From assembly GCF_013394595.1 (NCBI RefSeq), contig NZ_CP053348.1:3382501-3446500 (forward strand): a stretch of 64,000 bases of DNA, read 5' to 3'. Position 1 is the first letter of the stretch. Every line of letters starts with the position of its first letter. A program made the position numbers and the translations under genes. This stretch comes from Winogradskyella forsetii (GTDB lineage Bacteria > Bacteroidota > Bacteroidia > Flavobacteriales > Flavobacteriaceae). Below the pieces are notes generated by a model. That model did not search any database. It was not told the DNA's origin and worked only from the letters and a program-made list of their open reading frames with translations. Positions 19,018 to 27,986 of this stretch are shown here, one piece after another.

Positions 19018-19908
19018 ATGAAAACAAACCTTTTAACACTAATAATCGCGTTACTTTTTATATTTCAAATCAGCGCACAATCAATTAATCAAGAAATCAT
19101 TGAAAAGGGAGAAGCACCATTTTTACTCGGAAAAATTGACAAAAGCGGTTTGGAAAGTGAAAATTATAACGCTTGGTTTTCTAAAAACCATAACGCTTAC
19201 GAACCTAATTCTAAATGGATAAGCGACATAGCTCCAAAATTAAAAAACTATGCCATCACTCTTTTTATGGGCACGTGGTGTGGCGACAGTAAAGCAGAAG
19301 TCCCGAAAATCTATAAAGTTCTAGAAGCCTGTGATTTTCCAATGGAACAACTTACGCTTATTGCTGTAAGCAGAAAATCAGATATGTATAAACAAAGTCC
19401 GCAACATGAGGAAGCGGGTTTAAACATACACCGCGTACCTACCCTAATTTTTTACAAGGATGGTAAAGAAATCAACCGCATTGTGGAGCATCCTATCGAT
19501 ACCTTTGAAGAGGATATTCAGAATATTATTACGGTAAATGATTACAAATCGAATTATCAGATCGTGGCAAATATTGAAGACATATTAAAATCTTCTGGTA
19601 TAAAAGGCTTTAAGAAGAACAAAAAACGAATTCTGAAAACCTATAAAGACCAATTAAAAAGCATGCATGAATTAAACACGTATGCACACATTTTGTTTAC
19701 CACCAATAGACAAAATGAAGCCCTAGAAGTCCTAAAACTAAATACAAAACTGTTCCCAACAGAAAGTTACACATATATGAGCTTAGGAAATAAGCTTTCA
19801 GCAAACGGAGACCTTAAAAAAGCTTTAAAACAGTATAAAAAAGCGCAGAAATTGGATCCTGAAAATGAGCAAATTCAAAAAAACATCTTGGCGTTAAAAT
19901 CAATGTAA
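19018..19908 (+). CDS. Secreted thioredoxin-fold protein with C-terminal TPR
   Basis: A 296-residue protein with a signal peptide ending near ISAQ (20-21) and a thioredoxin fold at about 60-175. The active-site loop reads MGTWCGDSKAEVP with only one Cys (Cys88) where thioredoxins have CxxC. The cis-Pro loop is normal (HRVPTLIFYKDGKE). Residues about 215-296 form TPR-like helices ('YMSLGNKLSANGDLKKALKQ'). A single-Cys site cannot form the usual internal disulfide, so it may act by mixed disulfide, as a reductase partner or as a binding protein. It starts 26 bp after the palindrome and ends 79 bp before lysS. Confidence 0.82.
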   Translation: MKTNLLTLIIALLFIFQISAQSINQEIIEKGEAPFLLGKIDKSGLESENYNAWFSKNHNAYEPNSKWISDIAPKLKNYAITLFMGTWCGDSKAEVPKIYKVLEACDFPMEQLTLIAVSRKSDMYKQSPQHEEAGLNIHRVPTLIFYKDGKEINRIVEHPIDTFEEDIQNIITVNDYKSNYQIVANIEDILKSSGIKGFKKNKKRILKTYKDQLKSMHELNTYAHILFTTNRQNEALEVLKLNTKLFPTESYTYMSLGNKLSANGDLKKALKQYKKAQKLDPENEQIQKNILALKSM

Positions 19909-19938
19909 AAAGGTGTTCGCTAATTTTCTGAAATAACG

Positions 19939-19946
19939 TAATTTTG
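19939..19946 (+). promoter_or_regulatory. Candidate lysS promoter (-7 box)
   Basis: TAATTTTG matches TANNTTTG. TTCG at 19916-19919 sits 19 bp upstream and is one base from the -33 TTTG. The predicted leader (about 19953-19987) contains a hairpin, TCTGCC (19953-19958) with GGCAGA (19965-19970). Confidence 0.55.
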
Positions 19947-19987
19947 CATCGGTCTGCCGAAAAAGGCAGAATTCTAAAATAACAAGA

Positions 19988-21676
19988 ATGCAACTTTCAG
20001 AACAAGAATTGGTAAGACGCCAAAAGTTAGAAAAGCTAAGAGCTTTAGGGATCAACCCTTATCCAGCGGATTTATTTCCTGTAAACCATACTTCGAAACA
20101 GATAAAATCCAATTACGAAGACGGTAAACGGGTCGTTATTGCTGGTCGTCTCATGGCCATTAACATTCAGGGAAAAGCATCTTTTGCACAATTACAAGAT
20201 AGTGAAGGTCGTATTCAAGTCTATTTTAATAGGGATGAAATATGCGAAGGCGAGGACAAATCCAAATACAATGATGTCTTTAAAAAATTATTGGATTTAG
20301 GCGACTTTGTCGGTATTGAAGGGACACTTTTCACCACGCAAGTTGGAGAGAAAACCGTCATGGTCAAAGATTTCAAATTGCTCAGTAAAGCTTTAAAACC
20401 CTTACCAATCCCTAAACAAAAAGATGGGAAAACCTATGATGCATTTACAGATCCTGAGCAACGTTACAGACAACGTTATGCCGATTTGGCGGTCAATCCG
20501 CATGTAAAAGAAGTCTTTGTAAAGCGTACAAAATTGTTTAATGCGATGCGCCAGTTCTTTAATAACGCTGGTTATTTTGAAGTGGAAACGCCAGTTTTGC
20601 AACCTATTCCTGGAGGTGCAGCAGCACGACCGTTTGTAACGCATCACAATAGTTTAGACATTCCGTTGTATATGCGAATTGCAAACGAATTATACCTAAA
20701 ACGTCTTATCGTTGGTGGATTTGATGGTGTCTATGAATTCTCTAAAAATTTCCGTAATGAAGGTATGGATAGAACCCATAACCCAGAGTTTACGGCCATG
20801 GAAATCTACGTTGCTTATAAAGATTACAACTGGATGATGGATTTCTGCGAGCAATTATTGGAGCATTGTGCCATTGCTGTTAACGGAACTTCAGAAGCTA
20901 CTTTTGGTGAGCATAAAATTAATTTCAAGGCGCCATACAAACGTATTACGATGCGTGATTCTATTTTGGAATTCACAGGTTTTGATATTTACAATAAGTC
21001 TGAAGACGACATTAGAGCGGCTGCAAAAGGTATGCATATCGACGTGGATGAAACTATGGGTAAAGGCAAGCTGATTGATGAAATTTTTGGCGAGAAATGT
21101 GAAGGGAATTATATTCAGCCAACTTTCATTACCGACTATCCAAAAGAAATGAGTCCGTTATGTAAGGAACACAGGGAAAACCCTGAATTGACGGAACGTT
21201 TTGAGCTGATGGTTTGTGGAAAGGAAATCGCCAATGCCTATTCTGAGTTGAATGATCCAATAGACCAACGTGAACGTTTTGAACACCAATTAAAATTAGC
21301 AAAAAAAGGTGATGATGAAGCTACTGAATTTATAGATGAAGACTTTTTACGTGCTCTAGAATACGGCATGCCACCAACCTCTGGTATGGGAATTGGTATG
21401 GATCGTTTAATTATGTTCTTAACAAACAATCAGAGTATTCAAGAAGTATTGTTCTTCCCACAGATGCGCCCAGAGAAGAAAAAAGTTGATCTTAGCGATA
21501 ATGAAAAAGCAATTTTAGAAATTCTAAAACCTGAAAAACGAATGGATCTAAATGTGCTAAAATCAAAATCTGGATTAAGCAATAAAGGCTGGGACAAGGG
21601 CATTAAAGGTTTGGGCAAACATGGTTTAACAAAGGTTGAAAAAACGGATGATGGTTTATATGTGGAGATGGTTTAA
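19988..21676 (+). CDS. lysS: Lysyl-tRNA synthetase, class II
   Basis: Charges tRNA-Lys with lysine. The 562-residue protein has the N-terminal OB fold (about 45-150, 'VVIAGRLMAINIQGKASFAQ') and the class II core with motif 2 'FRNEGMDRTHNPEFTAMEIY' and motif 3 'GMGIGMDRLIMFLTN'. Beyond the usual ~500 residues it carries a ~60-residue C-terminal extension ('NEKAILEILKPEKRMDLNVL') that looks like a small winged-helix domain. Its last codons and terminator are duplicated 1365 bp downstream, on the other side of the META-like gene. Confidence 0.97.
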   Translation: MQLSEQELVRRQKLEKLRALGINPYPADLFPVNHTSKQIKSNYEDGKRVVIAGRLMAINIQGKASFAQLQDSEGRIQVYFNRDEICEGEDKSKYNDVFKKLLDLGDFVGIEGTLFTTQVGEKTVMVKDFKLLSKALKPLPIPKQKDGKTYDAFTDPEQRYRQRYADLAVNPHVKEVFVKRTKLFNAMRQFFNNAGYFEVETPVLQPIPGGAAARPFVTHHNSLDIPLYMRIANELYLKRLIVGGFDGVYEFSKNFRNEGMDRTHNPEFTAMEIYVAYKDYNWMMDFCEQLLEHCAIAVNGTSEATFGEHKINFKAPYKRITMRDSILEFTGFDIYNKSEDDIRAAAKGMHIDVDETMGKGKLIDEIFGEKCEGNYIQPTFITDYPKEMSPLCKEHRENPELTERFELMVCGKEIANAYSELNDPIDQRERFEHQLKLAKKGDDEATEFIDEDFLRALEYGMPPTSGMGIGMDRLIMFLTNNQSIQEVLFFPQMRPEKKKVDLSDNEKAILEILKPEKRMDLNVLKSKSGLSNKGWDKGIKGLGKHGLTKVEKTDDGLYVEMV

Positions 21677-21733
21677 AATCAATTCAAATTATACAATGAA
21701 GAAAGGAATTATGGTGAGATAATTCCTTTTTTT
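21631..21733 (+). repeat. Direct repeat, copy A (lysS 3' end plus terminator)
   Basis: About 103 bp from the last 15 codons of lysS through its terminator. It is repeated at 22996-23099 with a base change plus one-base indel in an A-run and one more substitution (GTGGAG versus GTTGAG). Weaker similarity continues upstream to about 21615. Confidence 0.95.
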
Positions 21734-21734
21734 T
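21702..21734 (+). terminator. lysS terminator
   Basis: AAAGGAATTAT pairs with ATAATTCCTTT around loop GGTGA(G), followed by eight Ts. It lies 26 bp past the lysS stop. Confidence 0.9.
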
Positions 21735-21809
21735 GGTTTAAAACCAATATATTAGTGGATAAAAATTGATAATTTGTGCATCAATTTCAACTATTTTAAA
21801 CACTCTGAC

Positions 21810-22937
21810 ATGAAAAAAAACTACTTAATCTTATTCATCTTTTTTTCTATATCAGCATTCTTAAATTCCCAAAACTTCAGAGGTAATTGGAATGTAGTTT
21901 CCCTTGAATCCAATGGTAATATTATAAATTTACCTTCAACAGTTACTACTTCACCCAACATCGATTTTGGTATAGGATTCAGCAGTCCACCGCCAGACAC
22001 ATCTGACGAATATTATGGGTCGTACGTTAATGGTAACGGAATTTGTAACTCATTTGTTTCTTATTATGAAGATGCTACAGGCAATGCAATAAGTCTCATC
22101 CCTTATTTCGATGTTTCCAACAATAGTTGTAATACTAGTGAAGAAACAACTTTTGAAAATTTATATTTTTCAATTTTACAGGAATCTGGCAACTTAAATT
22201 ATATATTTTCTGACGATTTACATGAGTTAAGTATTGTTAATAGTCTTGGTGAAGTTATTAATTTAGGTCGTGAAGATGACTCTTCGAACCAGTTAAGTGG
22301 TGAATGGTTTCTATATTCTATTTGGGACTATGATATTTTATTAGAAAATACTTTCGACCCAAATTTGAATATTATTTTTTCTGATGTTGAAAACAACGGT
22401 CAAAGTGACTTTTATGGCAATTCAACATGTAATGGATTTGGTGGCACATATGATAACCCAATACAAGACAGCACCTTTATAAAAAGAAGTATTAACTGGA
22501 CTCTAAGCCAATGTAATACACTCGAAGAGGAAATTTTTGAATCTTCATACTTACAGTTTTTTGAAACCAACGGTTATTTTGAAAACATACTAGAATTTGA
22601 AATTACAGGAAGTGGTTCTGATGCTATCCTTTATATATACAATGGTTATGGTTCCGATATTACATATGGAAGACTGGCTTTATCAATAAATAATTTCGAG
22701 AAATCAAGAACACAAATTCTAACTAATCTAACTGAAAATAAATTAAAAATCATATCTGATACCGTTTTAGCTAATTCATCATACACTATTTATGACATGT
22801 CTGGAAGACTTATGGCTTCTAATTATTTAAATGGATCTAAAACTATAACAACAAACAATTTAGCCTCTGGAATGTATTTTTTAAATATTCAAAACTCAAA
22901 AAACAAGTCTGAAAGTTTTAAATTTCTGAAGAAATAA
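21810..22937 (+). CDS. Secreted META-like protein with T9SS sorting tail
   Basis: An in-frame ATG exists at 21774, but the ATG at 21810 begins a clean signal peptide (MKKNYLILFIFFSISAFLNS) and is preferred. The mature protein has two similar units, each starting 'GxW.lxS' and containing a Cys-Asn or Cys-Asn-Gly-Phe core ('GNGICNSFVSYYED', 'GNSTCNGFGGTYDN'). This recalls the META/HslJ fold. The C-terminal ~75 residues are a T9SS sorting domain ('SSYTIYDMSGRLMASNYLNG', 'ASGMYFLNIQNSKNKS'). The gene sits exactly between two ~103-bp direct repeats of the lysS 3' end, which suggests it arrived by insertion or by a duplication event. Function unknown. Confidence 0.8.
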   Translation: MKKNYLILFIFFSISAFLNSQNFRGNWNVVSLESNGNIINLPSTVTTSPNIDFGIGFSSPPPDTSDEYYGSYVNGNGICNSFVSYYEDATGNAISLIPYFDVSNNSCNTSEETTFENLYFSILQESGNLNYIFSDDLHELSIVNSLGEVINLGREDDSSNQLSGEWFLYSIWDYDILLENTFDPNLNIIFSDVENNGQSDFYGNSTCNGFGGTYDNPIQDSTFIKRSINWTLSQCNTLEEEIFESSYLQFFETNGYFENILEFEITGSGSDAILYIYNGYGSDITYGRLALSINNFEKSRTQILTNLTENKLKIISDTVLANSSYTIYDMSGRLMASNYLNGSKTITTNNLASGMYFLNIQNSKNKSESFKFLKK

Positions 22938-22995
22938 TTTGGAGCTTATTCACATTTTAAAACAGTAAAAGATGTTATAACAAACATAGCTCTAA

Positions 22996-23099
22996 AAAGG
23001 TTAAAAAAAACGGATGATGGTTTATATGTTGAGATGGTTTAAAATCAATTCAAATTATACAATGAAGAAAGGAATTATGGTGAGATAATTCCTTTTTTT
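22996..23099 (+). repeat. Direct repeat, copy B (orphan lysS 3' end plus terminator)
   Basis: This is a second copy of 21631-21733. It still encodes TDDGLYVEMV-stop, but the upstream coding part is absent and the A-run has a one-base indel. The terminator hairpin is intact, with seven Ts. It is best read as a fragment of lysS left downstream of the META-like gene. Confidence 0.95.
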
Positions 23100-23193
23100 A
23101 ATCTCATCAAATCCTAAAATCAATAAATTCTTGCCAATTGCCACATTTTTAGTATTTTCACATCTGCTATAAATAAAGAAATATGTCCCTATT

Positions 23194-24450
23194 ATGAAAA
23201 AGAGTATTATTCTATTGGTCGGTATGGTTTTAATGGTTTCCTGTGGTAATGACACTGACGATCTTATACCTGTACCAGTTTGCGACACTGTAACTAACTT
23301 ATCGTCTAACTCAATTACCAATAGTTCAGCGATAATTACTTGGGAAACTTCAAATAATTCAGCTTCTTACGCAATAGAATATGGCATTTCCGGATTTGCC
23401 TTAGGTAGCGGAACAACAGTTTCTGAATCTGATGCAAACGTTGAACTTACAGGTTTACAGGCCAACACCACATATGATATATATATTCAAACGGTTTGTA
23501 GCGCAAGTAATACTAGTCCATATTCAGGTGTTTATAGTTTTACAACTTTAGTTCCAAATGTAGTTGCAGCATTTCAAACCAACCTTTCTGAATTGAATTT
23601 ATTTACTGGTAGTTTAAATGCACTCAACATCAGCCCAAAAGCATTTGAATATAACTTGAATTCTGCCTTGTTCACAGATTATGCCCACAAACAACGTATA
23701 ATTGCTTTACCAGAAGGCACAAGCATGGAATTTGATGGTGATGGCTTACCAATTTTTCCAGACCATACGGTTATTGCAAAAACGTTCTATTATAACATTG
23801 ATGAGCGCGATCTTTCCTTAGGACGACAAATTATCGAAACTCGTATTTTAATTAAATTAAATGGTATTTGGGAAACGGGAGATTACAAATGGAACGCGGC
23901 ACAAACAGAAGCTGTATTGGATTTAGAAGGAAGCACACTACCCGTGACTTGGATTGATGCTACAGGCAATACAAATTCAACAAACTATAAGATACCATCA
24001 AATACAGATTGTTTTACCTGCCATGCCAATAATGAGGAGATATTTCCTATAGGTCCAAAACTAAGGTCTATGAATTTTGACATTAATGGTGTAAATCAAT
24101 TGGAACAATTTATAAGTAATCAGTATTTAACAGGACTGGAAAATAGCGCTTCAGTTAGGGTGCTTCCAAATTGGGAAGACACTTCACTTCCGTTGGCTAC
24201 CAGAGCACGAGCTTACATGGACATCAACTGTGCGCATTGTCATATTCCTGGAGGTACTTGCGCTGACCAGTCTTCTCTGAATCTCGCACTTGAAACACCT
24301 TTGGAAGAGAGTAACATCGTTGAGCAAAGTGTACAAATTGACTATAGGGTTTCATTCTTTTCAGAAGGCCTAAGTATGCCATTTATTGGAACTACCATGC
24401 GTCATGCAGAAGGTTTGGATATGATTCAAGAGTACATGAACTCACTTTAA
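23194..24450 (+). CDS. Di-haem cytochrome c-like lipoprotein with FN3 domain
   Basis: A 418-residue lipoprotein (lipobox MVLMVSC). Residues about 30-125 form a fibronectin type III domain ('SSAIITWETSNNSASYAIEY', 'LQANTTYDIYIQTVC'). A large domain follows with 'FEYNLNSALFTDYAHKQRII' and 'FPDHTVIAKTFYY', as in the family of conserved di-haem proteins sometimes named after SO2930/HNE_0200. Two CxxCH haem sites are present, Cys273-His277 (CFTCH) and Cys346-His350 (CAHCH). It probably acts as a periplasmic or surface electron-transfer or redox protein. No partner oxidase is adjacent. Confidence 0.8.
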   Translation: MKKSIILLVGMVLMVSCGNDTDDLIPVPVCDTVTNLSSNSITNSSAIITWETSNNSASYAIEYGISGFALGSGTTVSESDANVELTGLQANTTYDIYIQTVCSASNTSPYSGVYSFTTLVPNVVAAFQTNLSELNLFTGSLNALNISPKAFEYNLNSALFTDYAHKQRIIALPEGTSMEFDGDGLPIFPDHTVIAKTFYYNIDERDLSLGRQIIETRILIKLNGIWETGDYKWNAAQTEAVLDLEGSTLPVTWIDATGNTNSTNYKIPSNTDCFTCHANNEEIFPIGPKLRSMNFDINGVNQLEQFISNQYLTGLENSASVRVLPNWEDTSLPLATRARAYMDINCAHCHIPGGTCADQSSLNLALETPLEESNIVEQSVQIDYRVSFFSEGLSMPFIGTTMRHAEGLDMIQEYMNSL

Positions 24451-24564
24451 ATTTCAGTAGAAGTTAAGGTTGTGAGTATCACGTTAAAAAAATACTAAAA
24501 ACGCCCGTCTAGTTGGAAGATTCTGAATAGAAACTGTATTTTCATCGAAATTTTATAAAAAACG

Positions 24565-27051
24565 ATGATTTTAAAACACTTTTCCCTTAAACTGCTTATT
24601 ATAGTTTCAGCTTTTCTAGCATTTTCATGCTCAACCGCAAAAAAAGCTGGCAAATCAAAAAATGACGCCACAGCCATGGCTCAATCAGGAAAAAAACCTG
24701 GGAAAAACGATCCAAAACCTTATGACAAAGTTATCACTAAAGATGCTGTAAGTGATGAAGGTTTATTCACCGTTCATACTTTAGATGACAAGTTCTATTA
24801 CGAGATTCCAGATTCTCTTTTTAATAAGGAAATGTTGATGGTGACCCGTATTTCCAAAACAGCTTCAGGACTCGGTTTTGGAGGCGGAAAGATGAACGAA
24901 CAAGTATTGCGTTGGGAGAAGAAAGGTAAAAAAGTAGTGCTTAGAGTTGTATCTTACAACGTCGTTGCTGCTGATTCACTTCCTGTTAAAGAAGCGGTTT
25001 TAAATTCTAATTTTGAACCCGTTTTATTCACATTCCCTATTGCGGCATACAGCAAAGATTCTACAAGTACGGTAATTGATGCCTCGCCTCTTTTTGAAAA
25101 AGATGTAAAATCTTTGGGCTTGTCGCAACGTGCAAGAACACCTTATAAAATCTCACGTTTAGAAAGTGATAAATCTTTTATTGAAAGCATTAAAAGTTAC
25201 CCAAGAAATATTGAAGCGAGACATGTAAAAACCTATGCTGCCGGAAAACCACCATCAAATTCCAGTACAGGAACCATCTCTATAGAAATCAACAACTCTA
25301 TGATTTTATTGCCAGACAACCCAATGAAGCGTCGTTATTTTGATGAACGTGTCGGCTGGTTTACAAGTAGCCAAACTGATTATGGTTTAGAAGATCAAAA
25401 AAGTAAATCTTTACAATTTTTGGACCGTTGGAGACTAGAAGTTAAGGATGAAGACATCGAGAAGTTTAAGCGTGGCGAATTAGTCGTACCCAAAAAACAA
25501 ATTGTGTACTACATTGATAGAGCAACACCAGAGAAATGGAGAAAATATATAAAACAAGGTATTGAAGATTGGCAAGTGGCTTTTGAAGCTGCAGGATTTA
25601 AAGAGGCTATTATTGCTAAGGATCCACCAACAGTTGAGGAAGACCCTGAATGGAGCCCTGAAGATGCACGTTATTCAGTGGTACGTTATTTAGCCTCTCC
25701 GATTCCCAATGCTAATGGACCACATGTAAGTGATCCTAGAACAGGAGAGATTTTAGAAAGTGATATTAATTGGTATCATAATGTGATGTCATTATTACGC
25801 GGATGGTTCTTTGTACAAACCGCAGCTATTAATCCTGATGCGCAGAGTCCACAATTTAAGGATGAAGTCATGGGACGTTTAATTCGTTTTGTATCTGCTC
25901 ATGAAGTAGGACATACTTTAGGTTTACCTCACAACATGGGAAGTAGTGTGGCTTATCAGGTTGAAAAATTACGTGATGCTGAATTCACTAAAAAATACGG
26001 TACAGCACCATCCATTATGGATTATGCACGATTCAATTATGTTGCACAACCTGGTGACGAAGGTGTGGCCTTAATGCCAGATATCGGAATTTACGATAAA
26101 TACGCTATTGCTTGGGGTTACCGACCAATTTTAGACAAAACGGCAGAAGAGGAAAAATCAACTCTTAACGAATGGATTACAAAACATGCAGGAGACTCAA
26201 TGTACCGTTTTGGACACCAACAAGCTGGTGATGTTGTGGACCCTAGTTCTCAAACCGAGGATCTAGGCGACAACGCCATGTTGGCCAGTGCATATGGTAT
26301 TAAAAATTTAAAGCGAATTGTACCTAATTTAATTGAGTGGACTACAGAAGCTGGTGAGGATTATGACGATTTAGAGGAAATGTACGGTCATGTATTATCA
26401 CAGTTTAACCGTTATATGGGACACGTTTCCAATAACATTGGTGGCGTTTATGAATATTACAAAACGGCAGATCAAGAAGGTGCGGTTTATACCGCAGTTC
26501 CTAAGGCACATCAAAAGGAAGCTATGGAGTTTATTCAAGATAATTTATTTGAAACACCAGAATGGTTAATTGATAAAGAAATTTTTGATCGTATAGAGTT
26601 TTCAGGTTCTGTGGAGCGCCTTAGAGGACTGCAAGCAAGAACGCTTAATAATATCATGAGCTTAGGCAAAATGCAACGTTTAACAGAAGCACATACTTAC
26701 GATAGCGCGAGCTATTCTTTAACAGATATGATGAGCGATTTACGTAAAGGGGTTTGGAGTGAATTGCGTTCTGGAAAATCAATTGACACGTACAGACGTA
26801 ATTTGCAACGTGCTTATATCGATAGAATGGCCTACTTGATGACGGCAAAAGATCAAAGCGGAAAATCTAGAAGTCCTTACGTAAAAATGACAGCCGTTAA
26901 CACTAGCCAATCCGATATCAGAGCAGTTGTAAGAGCTGAATTGAAAACCTTACTTGGTCAACTTAGAAATGCTCGTGGTAACGATGCTATGAGTCGAATT
27001 CATATTGCAGATGCTATGGAACGTATTGATCTTATTTTGGACCCAAAATAA
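24565..27051 (+). CDS. Zinc-dependent metalloprotease lipoprotein (DUF5117/DUF5118 type)
   Basis: An 828-residue lipoprotein (MILKHFSLKLLIIVSAFLAF then SCS). The gluzincin/metzincin-like site is HEVGHTLGLPH: His446, Glu447, His450 and His456, followed by 'NMGSSVAYQ' and a Met-turn-like 'APSIMDYARFNY'. The N-terminal part ('SDEGLFTVHTLDDKFYYEIP') and C-terminal part match the large Bacteroidota zinc-metalloprotease family with DUF5118/DUF5117/DUF4953 domains (750-850 residues). It is probably surface-attached or periplasmic and digests protein. It is followed by a strong terminator. Confidence 0.93.
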   Translation: MILKHFSLKLLIIVSAFLAFSCSTAKKAGKSKNDATAMAQSGKKPGKNDPKPYDKVITKDAVSDEGLFTVHTLDDKFYYEIPDSLFNKEMLMVTRISKTASGLGFGGGKMNEQVLRWEKKGKKVVLRVVSYNVVAADSLPVKEAVLNSNFEPVLFTFPIAAYSKDSTSTVIDASPLFEKDVKSLGLSQRARTPYKISRLESDKSFIESIKSYPRNIEARHVKTYAAGKPPSNSSTGTISIEINNSMILLPDNPMKRRYFDERVGWFTSSQTDYGLEDQKSKSLQFLDRWRLEVKDEDIEKFKRGELVVPKKQIVYYIDRATPEKWRKYIKQGIEDWQVAFEAAGFKEAIIAKDPPTVEEDPEWSPEDARYSVVRYLASPIPNANGPHVSDPRTGEILESDINWYHNVMSLLRGWFFVQTAAINPDAQSPQFKDEVMGRLIRFVSAHEVGHTLGLPHNMGSSVAYQVEKLRDAEFTKKYGTAPSIMDYARFNYVAQPGDEGVALMPDIGIYDKYAIAWGYRPILDKTAEEEKSTLNEWITKHAGDSMYRFGHQQAGDVVDPSSQTEDLGDNAMLASAYGIKNLKRIVPNLIEWTTEAGEDYDDLEEMYGHVLSQFNRYMGHVSNNIGGVYEYYKTADQEGAVYTAVPKAHQKEAMEFIQDNLFETPEWLIDKEIFDRIEFSGSVERLRGLQARTLNNIMSLGKMQRLTEAHTYDSASYSLTDMMSDLRKGVWSELRSGKSIDTYRRNLQRAYIDRMAYLMTAKDQSGKSRSPYVKMTAVNTSQSDIRAVVRAELKTLLGQLRNARGNDAMSRIHIADAMERIDLILDPK

Positions 27052-27077
27052 TTTATCAAATAATTCACAAAACAAAG

Positions 27078-27109
27078 AAAGGCTTCAAATTAATTTGAAG
27101 CCTTTTTTT
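27078..27109 (+). terminator. Terminator after metalloprotease
   Basis: AAAGGCTTCAAAT pairs with ATTTGAAGCCTTT, followed by a T-run. It lies 26 bp past the stop. Confidence 0.92.
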
Positions 27110-27164
27110 AGTTTCAATTATTTAATACCAGTACTAATTATAAATTATCGAAAGGACTGAAACC

Positions 27165-27986
27165 TTAAAACAAAACCGCTTTTATAGTGTTATGATAGTC
27201 TTCAAACTCTATGAGATTATTATGACCTGCACCTTCTACCGTTGTAAATTTCAAGTTTTCAATAGGTAATTCTGAAAGTTTCTTTCCAGAAGCGTAAGGC
27301 ACAACACCATCAGCAGTTCCATGGATAATTGTGATTGGAAATGTTGCTTTGGGTAAATATTGATAGGTCGGAAAATGATATTTCAGCAATTGTTTAACAG
27401 GAAGTATAGGAAATCGGTCTTTCGCCACATCCAGAATACTGTAGTAAGGTGTTTCCAAAATGAGCTGTTTCGGATGGTTTTTTGAGGCTAAGTAAGACGC
27501 AATCCCAGTTCCTAACGATCGCCCGTATAAAGTAATTTGGTCTGCAGCATAGTGTTTCAACAAATAGTCATAACAATATTGAGCATCATGGTAAAGCGCA
27601 GCCTCACTTAACTTCCCCGTACTTTTTCCATAGGTTCTGTAATCCATGATGAGCACATCGTGTTGTTTTTCAACAAAATATTCTGCAATCGTTCCCCAAC
27701 GACTTAAATCGCCAGCGTTACCGTGAAAATAAAGTATGACGCCCTTTGGATTTTCAACCTTAAAATGAAGGGCATTTATTATCGTGTTCTCATCGGTTTT
27801 CAGAAATAATTCTTCAAAAGTATGATTGAACTGATAGTGATAGTCTTGCTCCAAGGTTGTTGGCAAAAACAATAACTTTTCCTGAAAAAAATAAAGTGCG
27901 GATCCTATCATAACATATAAGCTAAAAAGTACAATACTGAACTTTTTAAGCCTTTTTTTTAGTGGGTTTTGAACTGTGGATGACAT
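27165..27986 (-). CDS. Membrane-anchored alpha/beta hydrolase (copy 2)
   Basis: A 273-residue serine hydrolase with an N-terminal membrane anchor (KKFSIVLFSLYVMIGSALYF) and the alpha/beta hydrolase core. It has 'YFHGNAGDLSRWG' (oxyanion region), the nucleophile elbow GRSLGTG, the acid in 'IIHGTADGVVPY' and the catalytic His in 'GAGHNN'. It resembles the BEM46/FrsA-like group. The ATG lies inside the end of the preceding paralogue (41-bp overlap); later Met codons would destroy the anchor, so the overlap is real. Substrate unknown. Confidence 0.88.
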   Translation of the reverse strand: MSSTVQNPLKKRLKKFSIVLFSLYVMIGSALYFFQEKLLFLPTTLEQDYHYQFNHTFEELFLKTDENTIINALHFKVENPKGVILYFHGNAGDLSRWGTIAEYFVEKQHDVLIMDYRTYGKSTGKLSEAALYHDAQYCYDYLLKHYAADQITLYGRSLGTGIASYLASKNHPKQLILETPYYSILDVAKDRFPILPVKQLLKYHFPTYQYLPKATFPITIIHGTADGVVPYASGKKLSELPIENLKFTTVEGAGHNNLIEFEDYHNTIKAVLF

